NCBI RefSeq assembly: GCF_026239655.1
Contig: NZ_JAPIVO010000009.1
Coordinates: 62,001 to 126,000, forward strand
DNA: 64,000 nt
DNA from: Pedobacter sp. MR2016-24
GTDB taxonomy: Bacteria > Bacteroidota > Bacteroidia > Sphingobacteriales > Sphingobacteriaceae
Direction of reading: 5' to 3'
The translations under genes and the position numbers were made by a program. Shown in pieces: positions 9,739 to 17,296 of this stretch. Under the pieces are notes generated by a model, which saw nothing but the letters and a program-made list of their open reading frames with translations, had not been told where the DNA came from and searched no databases. The first letter of the stretch is position 1, and every line of letters starts with the position of its first letter.

Positions 9739-9783
9739 TACCAGTACCAAATCCCCTGTTTATAAGGGGATTTGGTACTGGTA
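9739..9783 (+). terminator. 18-bp perfect hairpin after the symporter gene
   Basis: Bases 9739-9756 pair perfectly with 9766-9783 around a 9-nt loop (TGTTTATAA). It starts 23 bp after the symporter stop and so probably ends or protects its transcript. No T-tract follows, so it is not a textbook intrinsic terminator. Confidence 0.6.
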
Positions 9784-9884
9784 TGCTATATATCGGAAAT
9801 GCACTTTGTATCAACTATCCGCAAAAACCTGTATATTGCTTTACGCTATCATCAAGATTTCCGCTCCTAAATACGCTCCCTGAA

Positions 9885-10772
9885 ATGAAAAGAGCATTTA
9901 CTTTTTTACATATTTCTATACTTCTTGCGGGATTTACCGGAGTTTTTGGCAGATTGATTACAATGAATGCTGGTTTAATCAGCTGGTACCGCTTATTGTT
10001 TTCGGGGCTTTTTTTACTGGTGTTTTTGAGGTTCAGCGGAAAGCTTAAAAGGTATGATGTATCTGCAGTATTAAAGATTTCTTTGGTGGGATTTATACTG
10101 GCAGTTAACTGGGTGTTTTTTTATGAAAGCATCAAATATTCAAATATCTCTATTGGGGTGGTCTGCTATTCGCTGACAGGTTTTTTTACGGCTATAATTG
10201 CACCGCTGATCAACAGAAAAAAGATTCAGTTTGCTGAAATACTACTCAGTAGCCTTACCCTTTGTGGAATTGCCCTCATCTTTGGTTTGGATGCCACTTA
10301 TCGTACAGGTATTATATTCGGTATCATATCCTCCGTAATTGGCACCTTTTATACGATTTATAATGAGCGGCTGACTAAAACCTTTAATTCAGAGACCATC
10401 ACACTTTACACGATGCTGGGCGGATGTGCTGGTCTGACCCTGATCATGCCTGCTTATCTTTTTCTTTCTCCTGCTGAAACCCTGCTGCCTTCTCGCGAAG
10501 CTCTGGTTTACCTGCTGCTGTTGTCTTTGTTTTGTACGGTATTGATGTACCTGTTGCTGACTAAAGCATTGCATAAAATATCGGCTTTTACAGTAAACCT
10601 GAGCTTTAACCTGGAACCCTTATACAGTATTTTACTGGCTATAGTAATTTATAAAGAAAATAAAGAATTGTCCGCTCCCTTTTATTGCGGACTGGTACTG
10701 ATCATGCTTTCTGTAGTTCTGCAGATGTGGAGGGTTGCCCGTTATGACCATTCAGCGCATGTAAAAGAATAA
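9885..10772 (+). CDS. EamA/DMT-family permease
   Basis: 295 residues from the ATG at 9885. The frame is open back to 9783, but those extra 34 residues overlap the hairpin and are not membrane-like, so the internal start is preferred. Ten hydrophobic segments in two homologous halves fit the drug/metabolite transporter superfamily. Typical features are an early L-L-A-G-F-T-G-V-F-G helix, an S-W-Y-R-L-L-F-S-G motif after helix 2, and a C-terminal half-repeat with N-L-E-P-L-Y-S-I-L-L-A near residue 255. Family members export amino acids or other metabolites; the substrate cannot be read here. No operon partner. Confidence 0.85.
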   Translation: MKRAFTFLHISILLAGFTGVFGRLITMNAGLISWYRLLFSGLFLLVFLRFSGKLKRYDVSAVLKISLVGFILAVNWVFFYESIKYSNISIGVVCYSLTGFFTAIIAPLINRKKIQFAEILLSSLTLCGIALIFGLDATYRTGIIFGIISSVIGTFYTIYNERLTKTFNSETITLYTMLGGCAGLTLIMPAYLFLSPAETLLPSREALVYLLLLSLFCTVLMYLLLTKALHKISAFTVNLSFNLEPLYSILLAIVIYKENKELSAPFYCGLVLIMLSVVLQMWRVARYDHSAHVKE

Positions 10773-10861
10773 TCATCAAAAACCAGAAAGTACGAATCAT
10801 CGTATCTCAAACAATAATGTTTAACTGATGTATTTTTTGCGAAACCCAATAGCTGATTACG

Positions 10862-11188
10862 ATGACTTTTGTTAAAGAGAAAACGAAACTGGAAAAACTG
10901 AAGGTGCCGGTTCTGGCAATTGAAAAATATAGCGATACTAATTTTGACCTCCTCAATGAATCTTACCGGACCTATGCTGAGATTATAAGGTTTTTGTATT
11001 TAAAGCAGCCAAATGTGTTTGGAAATCTGTGTAAATATGAGCTCAGAGAGATTAAGGAAAGGAAGAAAAATACTAAAGAAAGTCCTAACGGACCAGCTAT
11101 GGAGCAAAGTTTATTGGCCTATAAAAATGCCGTAGTCCACGCAATTGAACGAACACTGGATTATATAGCGGACTATATTGAATCCTGA
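10862..11188 (+). CDS. Conserved-looking small helical protein, unknown function
   Basis: 108 residues, no signal peptide, no membrane segment; rich in Lys, Glu and Leu and predicted mainly helical. A basic run (E-I-K-E-R-K-K-N-T-K-E) splits an N-terminal part containing F-D-L-L-N-E-S-Y from a C-terminal helix with A-V-V-H-A-I-E-R-T-L-D-Y-I-A-D-Y. I do not recognise the family. Codon use matches the neighbours, and the gene is convergent with the globin gene 26 bp away. A T-rich stretch (TATTTTTTGCG) about 20-30 bp upstream could be a -7 region but is not a good match. Confidence 0.6.
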   Translation: MTFVKEKTKLEKLKVPVLAIEKYSDTNFDLLNESYRTYAEIIRFLYLKQPNVFGNLCKYELREIKERKKNTKESPNGPAMEQSLLAYKNAVVHAIERTLDYIADYIES

Positions 11189-11214
11189 AATACCCTCATT
11201 TTTATTACAATTGA

Positions 11215-11601
11215 TCAAAGAATTTTGTATCCCGGATTTGCCCTCATGTGGTCTAGTTTACTTACAAACATAACAGACATAATCTCTGCTCTCGTTTTGA
11301 CATCAATAGCCCTTTCTCCTTCAAAACCGGCGTCTATCGTTTCTCTGAAAAGAATCAGCCAGCGATCGAAATGTTCCTGTGAAATAGGTAAGGGGGCATG
11401 CCTGGCAAATGGGTTACCTTTAAATCCCTGTACACCAAATAATACGGCGTTCCAAAACTGATATATCTTTTCAAGATGTGGTCCCCAATCTTTAATTACG
11501 GCGCCAAATATGGGGCCTAAAAGATCGTCTTGCTGTATCTTTCCATAGAACTGATCTACAAAAAGCTTAATGTCTGTTGAATCCTTAATGTCTGCTTTCA
11601 T
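11215..11601 (-). CDS. Truncated haemoglobin, group III type
   Basis: 128 residues from the ATG at 11601 (MKADIKD). The frame is open upstream to 11706, but the extra 35 residues look non-coding and would extend far beyond the usual 120-135-residue family length. Globin signs are F-V-D-Q-F-Y-G with a B10-type tyrosine (Y19), a helix ending Y-Q-F-W-N-A-V-L-F-G, and the group III-like segment F-A-R-H-A-P-L-P-I-S-Q-E-H-F-D-R-W-L with H68 and H77 as candidate haem-pocket and proximal histidines. Group III members bind oxygen or NO and are often linked to nitrosative stress or electron transfer. It is monocistronic, convergent with the upstream small gene and divergent from guaB. Confidence 0.85.
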   Translation of the reverse strand: MKADIKDSTDIKLFVDQFYGKIQQDDLLGPIFGAVIKDWGPHLEKIYQFWNAVLFGVQGFKGNPFARHAPLPISQEHFDRWLILFRETIDAGFEGERAIDVKTRAEIMSVMFVSKLDHMRANPGYKIL

Positions 11602-11734
11602 ATGAATAGAGTTATGGCGGATGATAGGTCTTTGTGGTGCTGACCGATGGAAGCTAACGCCTGGTAAATTATGAATATTGTAATCATTCACCAGAGCTGA
11701 TCGCATTTACAAAGAGATCTGAGTAAATATATGT

Positions 11735-11766
11735 TATCTTTGGGATAATAATTCCCTGCGGGAAAT
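11735..11766 (+). promoter_or_regulatory. guaB -7 element and leader hairpin
   Basis: TATCTTTG at 11735-11742 is an exact TAnnTTTG element; no clear -33 TTG is at the right distance. Immediately downstream TTCCC (11752-11756) and GGGAA (11760-11764) form a short hairpin that would lie at the 5' end of the guaB transcript. Its role is unknown. Confidence 0.4.
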
Positions 11767-11809
11767 ATTATAAGATACCAACCTCTTTTTTAAAGCATAT
11801 ATTTTTAAA

Positions 11810-13297
11810 ATGGCTCAATATTTAAACGAAACCTCAAGAACTTTTAGCGAATTTCTCTTGATTCCCGGACTCACATCTATAGATTGTATACCTGATAATG
11901 TATCACTGAAAACCTCACTGGTTAAATATAAAAAAGGTGAGAAATCGGCTGTTGAATTGAACATACCATTTGTTTCTGCGATTATGCAATCTGTGTCTGA
12001 TGACCAGATGGCCATTGCACTTGCAAAAAATGGCGGTTTGTCTTTTGTATTCGGATCCCAGTCTATACAGAAACAGGTAGAAATGATAGAAAAGGTTAAG
12101 CAGCATAAATCTGGCTTTGTAGTGAGTACAGCCAACCTGATTGAAGAAAATACATTGAAAGATGTGATTGCTTTAAAATCCAGGACTGGTCACTCTACTA
12201 TCGCCATAACGGATGATGGAACTGCCGGCGGTCGGCTTGTCGGCATCGTTACTGGTAGAGATTACAGAGCCGGAACGGATGCGATGGACAAAAAGGTGAA
12301 AGAATTTATGACACCTTTTTCGAAACTGATCACTGCAAAAATCGGAATTACCTTAAGTGAGGCCAATAATATTATCTGGGAACATAAGCTGAACAGTCTG
12401 CCTGTAATTGATGAACATAATAACTTTAAGTTTTTTGTTTTTAGAAAGGATTATGACAGTCATAAAGATAATCCATTGGAATTATCTGATTCGGAGAAAA
12501 AACTAATTGTTGGTGCCGGAATAAACACCAGAGATTATAAAGAAAGAGTACCCGCATTGGTTAATGCCGGTGTTGATGTATTGTGTATTGACTCTTCTGA
12601 TGGATTTTCGGAGTGGCAAAAAGAGACACTGAAATATATCAAAGAACAATATGGCGATACGGTAAAGGTTGGTGCCGGCAACGTGGTTGATAAAGACGGA
12701 TTTTTATATCTTGTAGCAGCAGGTGCTGATTTCGTGAAAGTTGGCGTTGGAGGTGGTTCCATCTGCATTACAAGAGAAACGAAGGGTATAGGCAGGGGGC
12801 AGGCGACTGCGCTGATAGAGATATCACAAGCGAGAGACGAGTATTTCGAAGAAACAGGGATTTACATCCCTATCTGTTCTGATGGCGGCATAGCACAGGA
12901 TTATCACATGGCTCTTGCCCTTGCAATGGGTGCTGATTTCATGATGATGGGCAGGTATTTCGCAAGATTTGATGAGAGCCCGACACAGAAATTATTGGTT
13001 GGCGGAAATTACATGAAAGAGTACTGGGGAGAGGGATCTAACCGCGCCCGTAACTGGGAACGCTATGACATGGGCGGAAGCAACGGACTGAAATTTGAAG
13101 AAGGAGTGGATAGTTATGTCCCTTATGCGGGTAGTTTGAAAGACAATCTTGAAATTACGGTGGGTAAAATTAAGTCAACGATGTGCAGTTGCGGTTTTAC
13201 AACCATCAGCGAATTCAAAGATAAAGCCAAGTTAACACTGGTTTCCTCTGTGAGTATTGTTGAAGGTGGAGCACATGATGTAGTGGTCAAAGAATAA
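11810..13297 (+). CDS. guaB: IMP dehydrogenase
   Basis: 495 residues, normal family length. It converts IMP to XMP with NAD+, the committed step of guanine nucleotide synthesis, in the cytoplasm. The (beta/alpha)8 barrel is interrupted at about residues 110-220 by a CBS-domain pair (H-S-T-I-A-I-T-D-D and N-S-L-P-V-I-D). The catalytic loop G-G-G-S-I-C-I-T-R has the nucleophile C319. Substrate-binding D-S-S-D-G, S-D-G-G-I and M-M-M-G-R are present, as is the flap with N-W-E-R-Y-D-M-G-G-S-N-G. The flap sequence and the low conservation of the N-terminus mark it as a somewhat divergent IMPDH, so it could be one of two copies in the genome. A strong intrinsic terminator follows. Confidence 0.95.
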   Translation: MAQYLNETSRTFSEFLLIPGLTSIDCIPDNVSLKTSLVKYKKGEKSAVELNIPFVSAIMQSVSDDQMAIALAKNGGLSFVFGSQSIQKQVEMIEKVKQHKSGFVVSTANLIEENTLKDVIALKSRTGHSTIAITDDGTAGGRLVGIVTGRDYRAGTDAMDKKVKEFMTPFSKLITAKIGITLSEANNIIWEHKLNSLPVIDEHNNFKFFVFRKDYDSHKDNPLELSDSEKKLIVGAGINTRDYKERVPALVNAGVDVLCIDSSDGFSEWQKETLKYIKEQYGDTVKVGAGNVVDKDGFLYLVAAGADFVKVGVGGGSICITRETKGIGRGQATALIEISQARDEYFEETGIYIPICSDGGIAQDYHMALALAMGADFMMMGRYFARFDESPTQKLLVGGNYMKEYWGEGSNRARNWERYDMGGSNGLKFEEGVDSYVPYAGSLKDNLEITVGKIKSTMCSCGFTTISEFKDKAKLTLVSSVSIVEGGAHDVVVKE

Positions 13298-13327
13298 AAG
13301 AACAATAGTATTAAAAAATATATTTTG

Positions 13328-13359
13328 CCAGCCTTATCTCACATAAGGCTGGTTTTTTT
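13328..13359 (+). terminator. Rho-independent terminator of guaB
   Basis: CCAGCCTTA (13328-13336) pairs perfectly with TAAGGCTGG (13344-13352) around a 7-nt loop, followed by seven T residues. It begins 30 bp after the guaB stop. Confidence 0.92.
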
Positions 13360-13398
13360 ATATATTTATGTTAACCAGATATATAATATTAAAAATCA

Positions 13399-14721
13399 AT
13401 GGGTAAAGCTATTTTTATAAGATTGATTGCGCTGTTAGTCCTAATATTGGTGATTTCCTCAACTGTTTCCGCACAAACGGACGTTGCTGATCAGCCTTCT
13501 GCTGTTCAGCTCAATGCCCGGCAGCACTTTATGGATATGAAGTTCGGATTGTTTATCCATTGGGGAGTTTACAGTATTTTGGGCGATGGCGAATGGGTAA
13601 TGCACTCGCGCAAAATTCCTTATACCAATTATAAACGGCTTGCCGATTTTTTCAATCCTCAGGAGTTCAATGCAAAAGAATGGGTCGCCCTGGCCAAAAA
13701 TACTGGGATGAAGTATATCACGATCACTTCAAGGCATCATGATGGCTTTAGTATGTATAAATCAAAAGCATCGACCTACAATATTGTTGATGGTACACCT
13801 TATAAAAAAGACCCATTGATGGAACTGGCCAAAGAATGCGAGAAGGAAGGAATTGAGCTACGGTTTTATTACTCTTTGCTGGACTGGGGCCGGGAAGATT
13901 ATGCGTTCGGCAGTGAAATCAAGGATGGTAAACCCGTTAAGGGCGACTGGGAAGGCTATATCAGGTTTATGAAAACTCAGCTGACAGAGCTGATTACGAA
14001 TTATCCATCTGTAAAAGGAATCTGGTTTGATGGGGAGTGGGATAGAAAGACGGCTGACTGGCATCTGGGCGAAATTTATGCATTAATACACCGGTTAAAT
14101 CCGGCAATAATGATAGGAAATAACCATCATCTTTCACCAAAGCCAGGAGAAGATTTCCAGTTGTTTGAAAAAGATTTGCCTGGAAATAATTCTGCAGGTT
14201 TTAGTGCTGAGGCTAAGATTGGCAAAATACCGCTCGAAACTTGCGAAACCATGAACGGCAGCTGGGGTTTTAATATCAATGACAGGAAATATAAATCTGT
14301 AAAAGAGCTGGTCCATTACCTGGTTAATGCGGCCGGCAAAGACGCTAATTTCCTGCTGAATATAGGGCCTATGCCTAATGGAAAGATTCAGCCCGAATTT
14401 ACAGACACACTGGCTAAGATAGGTGACTGGATGAAAGTAAATGGCGAAAGTATTTACGGAACGCGCGGTAACGTTATTGCGCCACAGCCCTGGGGTGTGG
14501 TCACAGCAAAGGGCAATGTATGGTATACACATGTGATGAAAATGCCTGCTGATCGCAAAGTGACTATTCCGGTCGGGAATAAAAAGCTAAAGCATGCTGA
14601 GCTGCTTGACGGAAATGTTAAAGTCAGTTTTAAGCAGCACAAAGGTACGGTCATCTTATTTCTTGAAAAGGCAGTCCCTGACAGCTTAGATAATGTTGTA
14701 AAATTGAAATTTAGCTTGTAG
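13399..14721 (+). CDS. Secreted alpha-L-fucosidase, GH29
   Basis: 440 residues with a signal peptide (1-26, ending SAQ). GH29 enzymes release terminal alpha-L-fucose with retention. The barrel starts with M-K-F-G-L-F-I-H-W-G-V-Y-S, followed by Y-I-T-I-T-S-R-H-H-D-G-F and the nucleophile region G-I-W-F-D-G-E-W with D211. N-F-L-L-N-I-G-P marks the barrel end, and a small beta domain closes the protein. The gene is monocistronic between the guaB terminator and the 29-bp hairpin, 12 kb from the fucosidase-containing operon. It may share a substrate with that operon, but nothing in the sequence shows co-regulation. The acid/base residue cannot be assigned by eye. Confidence 0.92.
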   Translation: MGKAIFIRLIALLVLILVISSTVSAQTDVADQPSAVQLNARQHFMDMKFGLFIHWGVYSILGDGEWVMHSRKIPYTNYKRLADFFNPQEFNAKEWVALAKNTGMKYITITSRHHDGFSMYKSKASTYNIVDGTPYKKDPLMELAKECEKEGIELRFYYSLLDWGREDYAFGSEIKDGKPVKGDWEGYIRFMKTQLTELITNYPSVKGIWFDGEWDRKTADWHLGEIYALIHRLNPAIMIGNNHHLSPKPGEDFQLFEKDLPGNNSAGFSAEAKIGKIPLETCETMNGSWGFNINDRKYKSVKELVHYLVNAAGKDANFLLNIGPMPNGKIQPEFTDTLAKIGDWMKVNGESIYGTRGNVIAPQPWGVVTAKGNVWYTHVMKMPADRKVTIPVGNKKLKHAELLDGNVKVSFKQHKGTVILFLEKAVPDSLDNVVKLKFSL

Positions 14722-15049
14722 GTATCACACCGGAGAATGATAAAATCAGATTGTATCTGTAGTCTCGATTACGCAAGAAAAACACTCAAAACTTATTTGA
14801 ACGTGGTTTGAGAGGAAGATGGAAACTATAGAAACAGGTAGTAACTGATATTCAAACTATATCAAAACGATTATTGCTAAGCGTTTAGTAAATGTTCTCT
14901 AAGGGTTTGGTAAGGGTTTGGTAAGCCTAAAAGGCTTACCAAACCCTTACCAAACCCTTATCACATATAGGTTCTAGCTAGTTTCAATATCAATTCAAGT
15001 ACTTTTCTAGTGCTTGCTTCCCATACCAAGGTGATGATCCACCCAGGCT
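14722..15049. other. Convergent intergenic region with hairpin element
   Basis: This 328-bp gap lies between the GH29 stop and the stop of the APS kinase gene. Apart from the perfect hairpin at 14900-14960 I see no gene, promoter or terminator with a T-tract. Confidence 0.6.
14900..14960. repeat. Perfect 29-bp inverted repeat built from tandem 11-mers
   Basis: Positions 14900-14928 are the exact reverse complement of 14932-14960 with only AAA between. Each arm contains two tandem copies of AAGGGTTTGGT. As RNA it would form a very stable hairpin on either strand. It sits between convergent genes, so a bidirectional transcript end is plausible, but neither side has a T-tract. A small mobile or repeat element is the alternative. 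Confidence 0.85.
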
Positions 15050-15574
15050 CTAAACGCCAGATTTGATGAAAGTGGCCAATAAATGAAGACTTTCCTGCTC
15101 GTTTAACTGATCTGTATGTAAGAGGAGGGCAGGATGAGATGGCTCTTCAAAGGTGTCATTTATCCCGGTAAGATTTATAATTTTATCAGGATGATAATCA
15201 GGAAGTAATGCCTTTTTGTATAAGCCCTTGGTGTCCCTTTCTATCAATATTCCTAATTCGCATTTCAGCCATATTACAGGGGCGTTAAATTGTTCACTCA
15301 ATTTTCTTCTTCCTTCTTCGAAAGGATTAATAGCCGCAATAAGAATGAAATCATATTTATTGGAAACCTGATCAGCAATATTACCCAGTCGGGCAATATT
15401 TTCAAGGCGGTCTGCTTTACTGAAGCCAAGATCTTTACAATGGCTTTGCCGGTATACATCACCATCAATAATCATGACTTTAAATCCCTCTTCCTCCAAA
15501 TGTCTTTGTACTGCATTAGCAAGTGTAGTTTTGCCAGCGCCTGATAGGCCACATAGCTGAAATATCTGTCCCAT
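15050..15574 (-). CDS. cysC: APS kinase (adenylylsulfate kinase)
   Basis: About 174 residues from the ATG at 15574. The frame runs on to 15619, but that would overlap the preceding gene; the internal start begins 2 bp after its stop. It phosphorylates adenosine 5'-phosphosulfate to PAPS. Visible motifs are the Walker A loop G-L-S-G-A-G-K-T-T (9-17), I-D-G-D-V-Y-R, L-G-F-S-K-A-D-R-x-E-N-I, A-I-N-P-F-x-x-G-R-R, and R-D-T-K-G-L-Y-K-K-A followed by N-L-T-G-I-N-D-T-F-E-x-P. No ATP sulfurylase (cysD/N) is nearby, so this copy is not in a sulfate-assimilation operon. It is last in a three-gene cassette, where it would feed PAPS to the sulfotransferase just upstream. Confidence 0.92.
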   Translation of the reverse strand: MGQIFQLCGLSGAGKTTLANAVQRHLEEEGFKVMIIDGDVYRQSHCKDLGFSKADRLENIARLGNIADQVSNKYDFILIAAINPFEEGRRKLSEQFNAPVIWLKCELGILIERDTKGLYKKALLPDYHPDKIINLTGINDTFEEPSHPALLLHTDQLNEQESLHLLATFIKSGV

Positions 15575-15576
15575 TG

Positions 15577-16536
15577 CTATTTGGAGTTGTTTAATAATTG
15601 AAGATAGGCCGTCATACAATTCTGATAAAAGAATTTTCCTTCGGCAGGAGCCGGGTCACCTTTAAAGACCTGTCCGGCATATTTGCTGTGGTAATTTAAG
15701 CGACGTAAAAGCTGTTCAGGATTATGGAGTTCAATAGCGGTATGTAAAGAAAATTCCAATACCATTTTCTCTACACCATTTGCATAATCAAAGAAATAAT
15801 TTTTTGGATCATGCAATTTGGATACCCGGCTATATTCACGATATAATTGCTGTAAAACATCAGCGGTATAAGCATTAAAATCGCCTCCGTAATCTATTGT
15901 AGGATCAATTTTCAGTAAGCTTTTACTAATCAGTCCCGGAACGGCATGCATACCTCTTCTTTTGTCATGTGAAGCGAGTACTTCGTCTGGTCTTCTTGAT
16001 AAAAAGAAAAAAGGGATATCCGGAAACCAGTTGCGCAATTGATCATAAAAATGAATATGCCAGCAATCCAGCTTGATGATAAAAGTAGATTCTGTAAAAT
16101 TTCGTTGCTGCCCCATCAGATTTAAAGCTGCTTTAAACCATTTTTCGGCTTGATCATATCCAACTGCAGGATCTTTTTCTGCAGCTCTCAGAATTTCATC
16201 AAGTATTGGTGCTTCGGAGATGACTATATTTTCTTCTTGTGTAGTGCATGCTTGTGTTAATAAGGTAGAACCACAGCGTGACACATGAAAAATAAAAGCG
16301 GTAGGAGCAAGAGACGGAATCGTTTCTGCTGCTTGCATTAAAAAATCCATATCACTCCAACTTTTTAAGGCAGATCTCTCACACTGTCTCGCTCTGGCAA
16401 TCGAAATGGTTTCTTCAAAAAAAGGCTCAGCGAATGCTTTGTCGCGAAAATCTAACCAACAGCTTCTCCATCCATCAGTCGGGTGAAAAGTCAGATTAAT
16501 GGGAATCCAGTTTTGAAGAAGGTGTGGAGAGGTCAT
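15577..16536 (-). CDS. PAPS-dependent sulfotransferase family protein
   Basis: 319 residues, no signal peptide, cytoplasmic. The P-loop-like 5'-phosphosulfate binding loop appears as F-I-F-H-V-S-R-C-G-S-T-L-L-T-Q (81-95). A second element with S-R-R-P-D-E-V-L-A-S-H (around 180) resembles the 3'-phosphate-binding region. The family moves a sulfuryl group from PAPS to a hydroxyl or amine. The acceptor is not readable, but the upstream gene encodes a hydroxylase that could create the hydroxyl, and the downstream gene an APS kinase that makes the donor. Gaps are 14 bp upstream and 2 bp downstream, so the three are almost surely co-transcribed. Confidence 0.87.
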   Translation of the reverse strand: MTSPHLLQNWIPINLTFHPTDGWRSCWLDFRDKAFAEPFFEETISIARARQCERSALKSWSDMDFLMQAAETIPSLAPTAFIFHVSRCGSTLLTQACTTQEENIVISEAPILDEILRAAEKDPAVGYDQAEKWFKAALNLMGQQRNFTESTFIIKLDCWHIHFYDQLRNWFPDIPFFFLSRRPDEVLASHDKRRGMHAVPGLISKSLLKIDPTIDYGGDFNAYTADVLQQLYREYSRVSKLHDPKNYFFDYANGVEKMVLEFSLHTAIELHNPEQLLRRLNYHSKYAGQVFKGDPAPAEGKFFYQNCMTAYLQLLNNSK

Positions 16537-16550
16537 TCGGAAGAGTATTT

Positions 16551-17225
16551 TTATTTAAGATTTGCTATAATTGCTCTGGCGACGTCTGTATCCATCCGCT
16601 CTAGTTCAGCAATCATCCCGGCTTTTGTATTGTCATCATATTGCCGGTCGTTTATACGATAACCATGTTGTTCAAACAACTCATCTGTCCAGCTATTTCT
16701 GATGCCATCAATAATCAGATGGACACGGTCTGACCTTCCTTCGTTCATAACGCTATGGGTGGCGCTGAAATCCATATACCAGCATTCTCCTTCCTGAAGT
16801 TGCAGCCGTTCATCACCAATCGTAAAATAGACCCCTTCATTGGTCAGTAATGGAACATGAATACGAAAGAAGCCACTTTTATACGCGCAACCATAATCCT
16901 TATGTGGTTTAATCCTACTTCCAGGTGCAAGAGAAAGTAAGCGAACTGCTTCTTTATCGCATTTCCAGGAATCAATAATGCTTTTGATATAGGGTGTTTT
17001 TGCCAATAATGGAGTATCCTGATATCCATTGATTTCGGGATGCGCCAGTATGTCGTTCATAGCCCCGCTAGCAGAACGCAGAGCAATACTTTTCCAGCTA
17101 CCTTCGAAATCACTTGTCTTGAAATGCAGTGGCCACTCATGTTTTAAGCAGGAATTTAGCTCTTCCTGCATCCTCAGTGCATCGTAGTTATGGCTAAATT
17201 TAATGTGGAGCGGTTGTTTATTCAT
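16551..17225 (-). CDS. Aspartyl/asparaginyl beta-hydroxylase-like oxygenase
   Basis: 224 residues, cytoplasmic. It matches the Asp/Asn beta-hydroxylase fold of Fe(II)/2-oxoglutarate oxygenases: P-G-S-R-I-K-P-H-K-D-Y-G with H108 and D110, R-I-H-V-P-L (121-126), G-E-C-W-Y-M-D-F-S-A-T-H with H157, and S-D-R-V-H-L-I-I-D with R167 and H169. Animal AspH lacks the metal-binding carboxylate; here D110 is in the H-x-D position, so a full 2-His-1-carboxylate site looks possible. It starts the cassette and is divergent from the AI-2E family gene 71 bp away. Hydroxylation of a peptide or free amino acid, followed by sulfation, is inferred from context. Confidence 0.85.
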   Translation of the reverse strand: MNKQPLHIKFSHNYDALRMQEELNSCLKHEWPLHFKTSDFEGSWKSIALRSASGAMNDILAHPEINGYQDTPLLAKTPYIKSIIDSWKCDKEAVRLLSLAPGSRIKPHKDYGCAYKSGFFRIHVPLLTNEGVYFTIGDERLQLQEGECWYMDFSATHSVMNEGRSDRVHLIIDGIRNSWTDELFEQHGYRINDRQYDDNTKAGMIAELERMDTDVARAIIANLK

Positions 17226-17296
17226 AAATAAAACCTAATTTAACAACAATTTATCAAACACAGTGTTTATTACTCAATAATTTAATACGGAGAATA

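Noticed and set aside
14960..15049. Minus-strand frame reading on past the APS kinase end with a peptide-like C-terminus
   Set aside because: A stop lies just upstream in this frame, it has no start codon, and most of it overlaps the kinase gene; chance reading.
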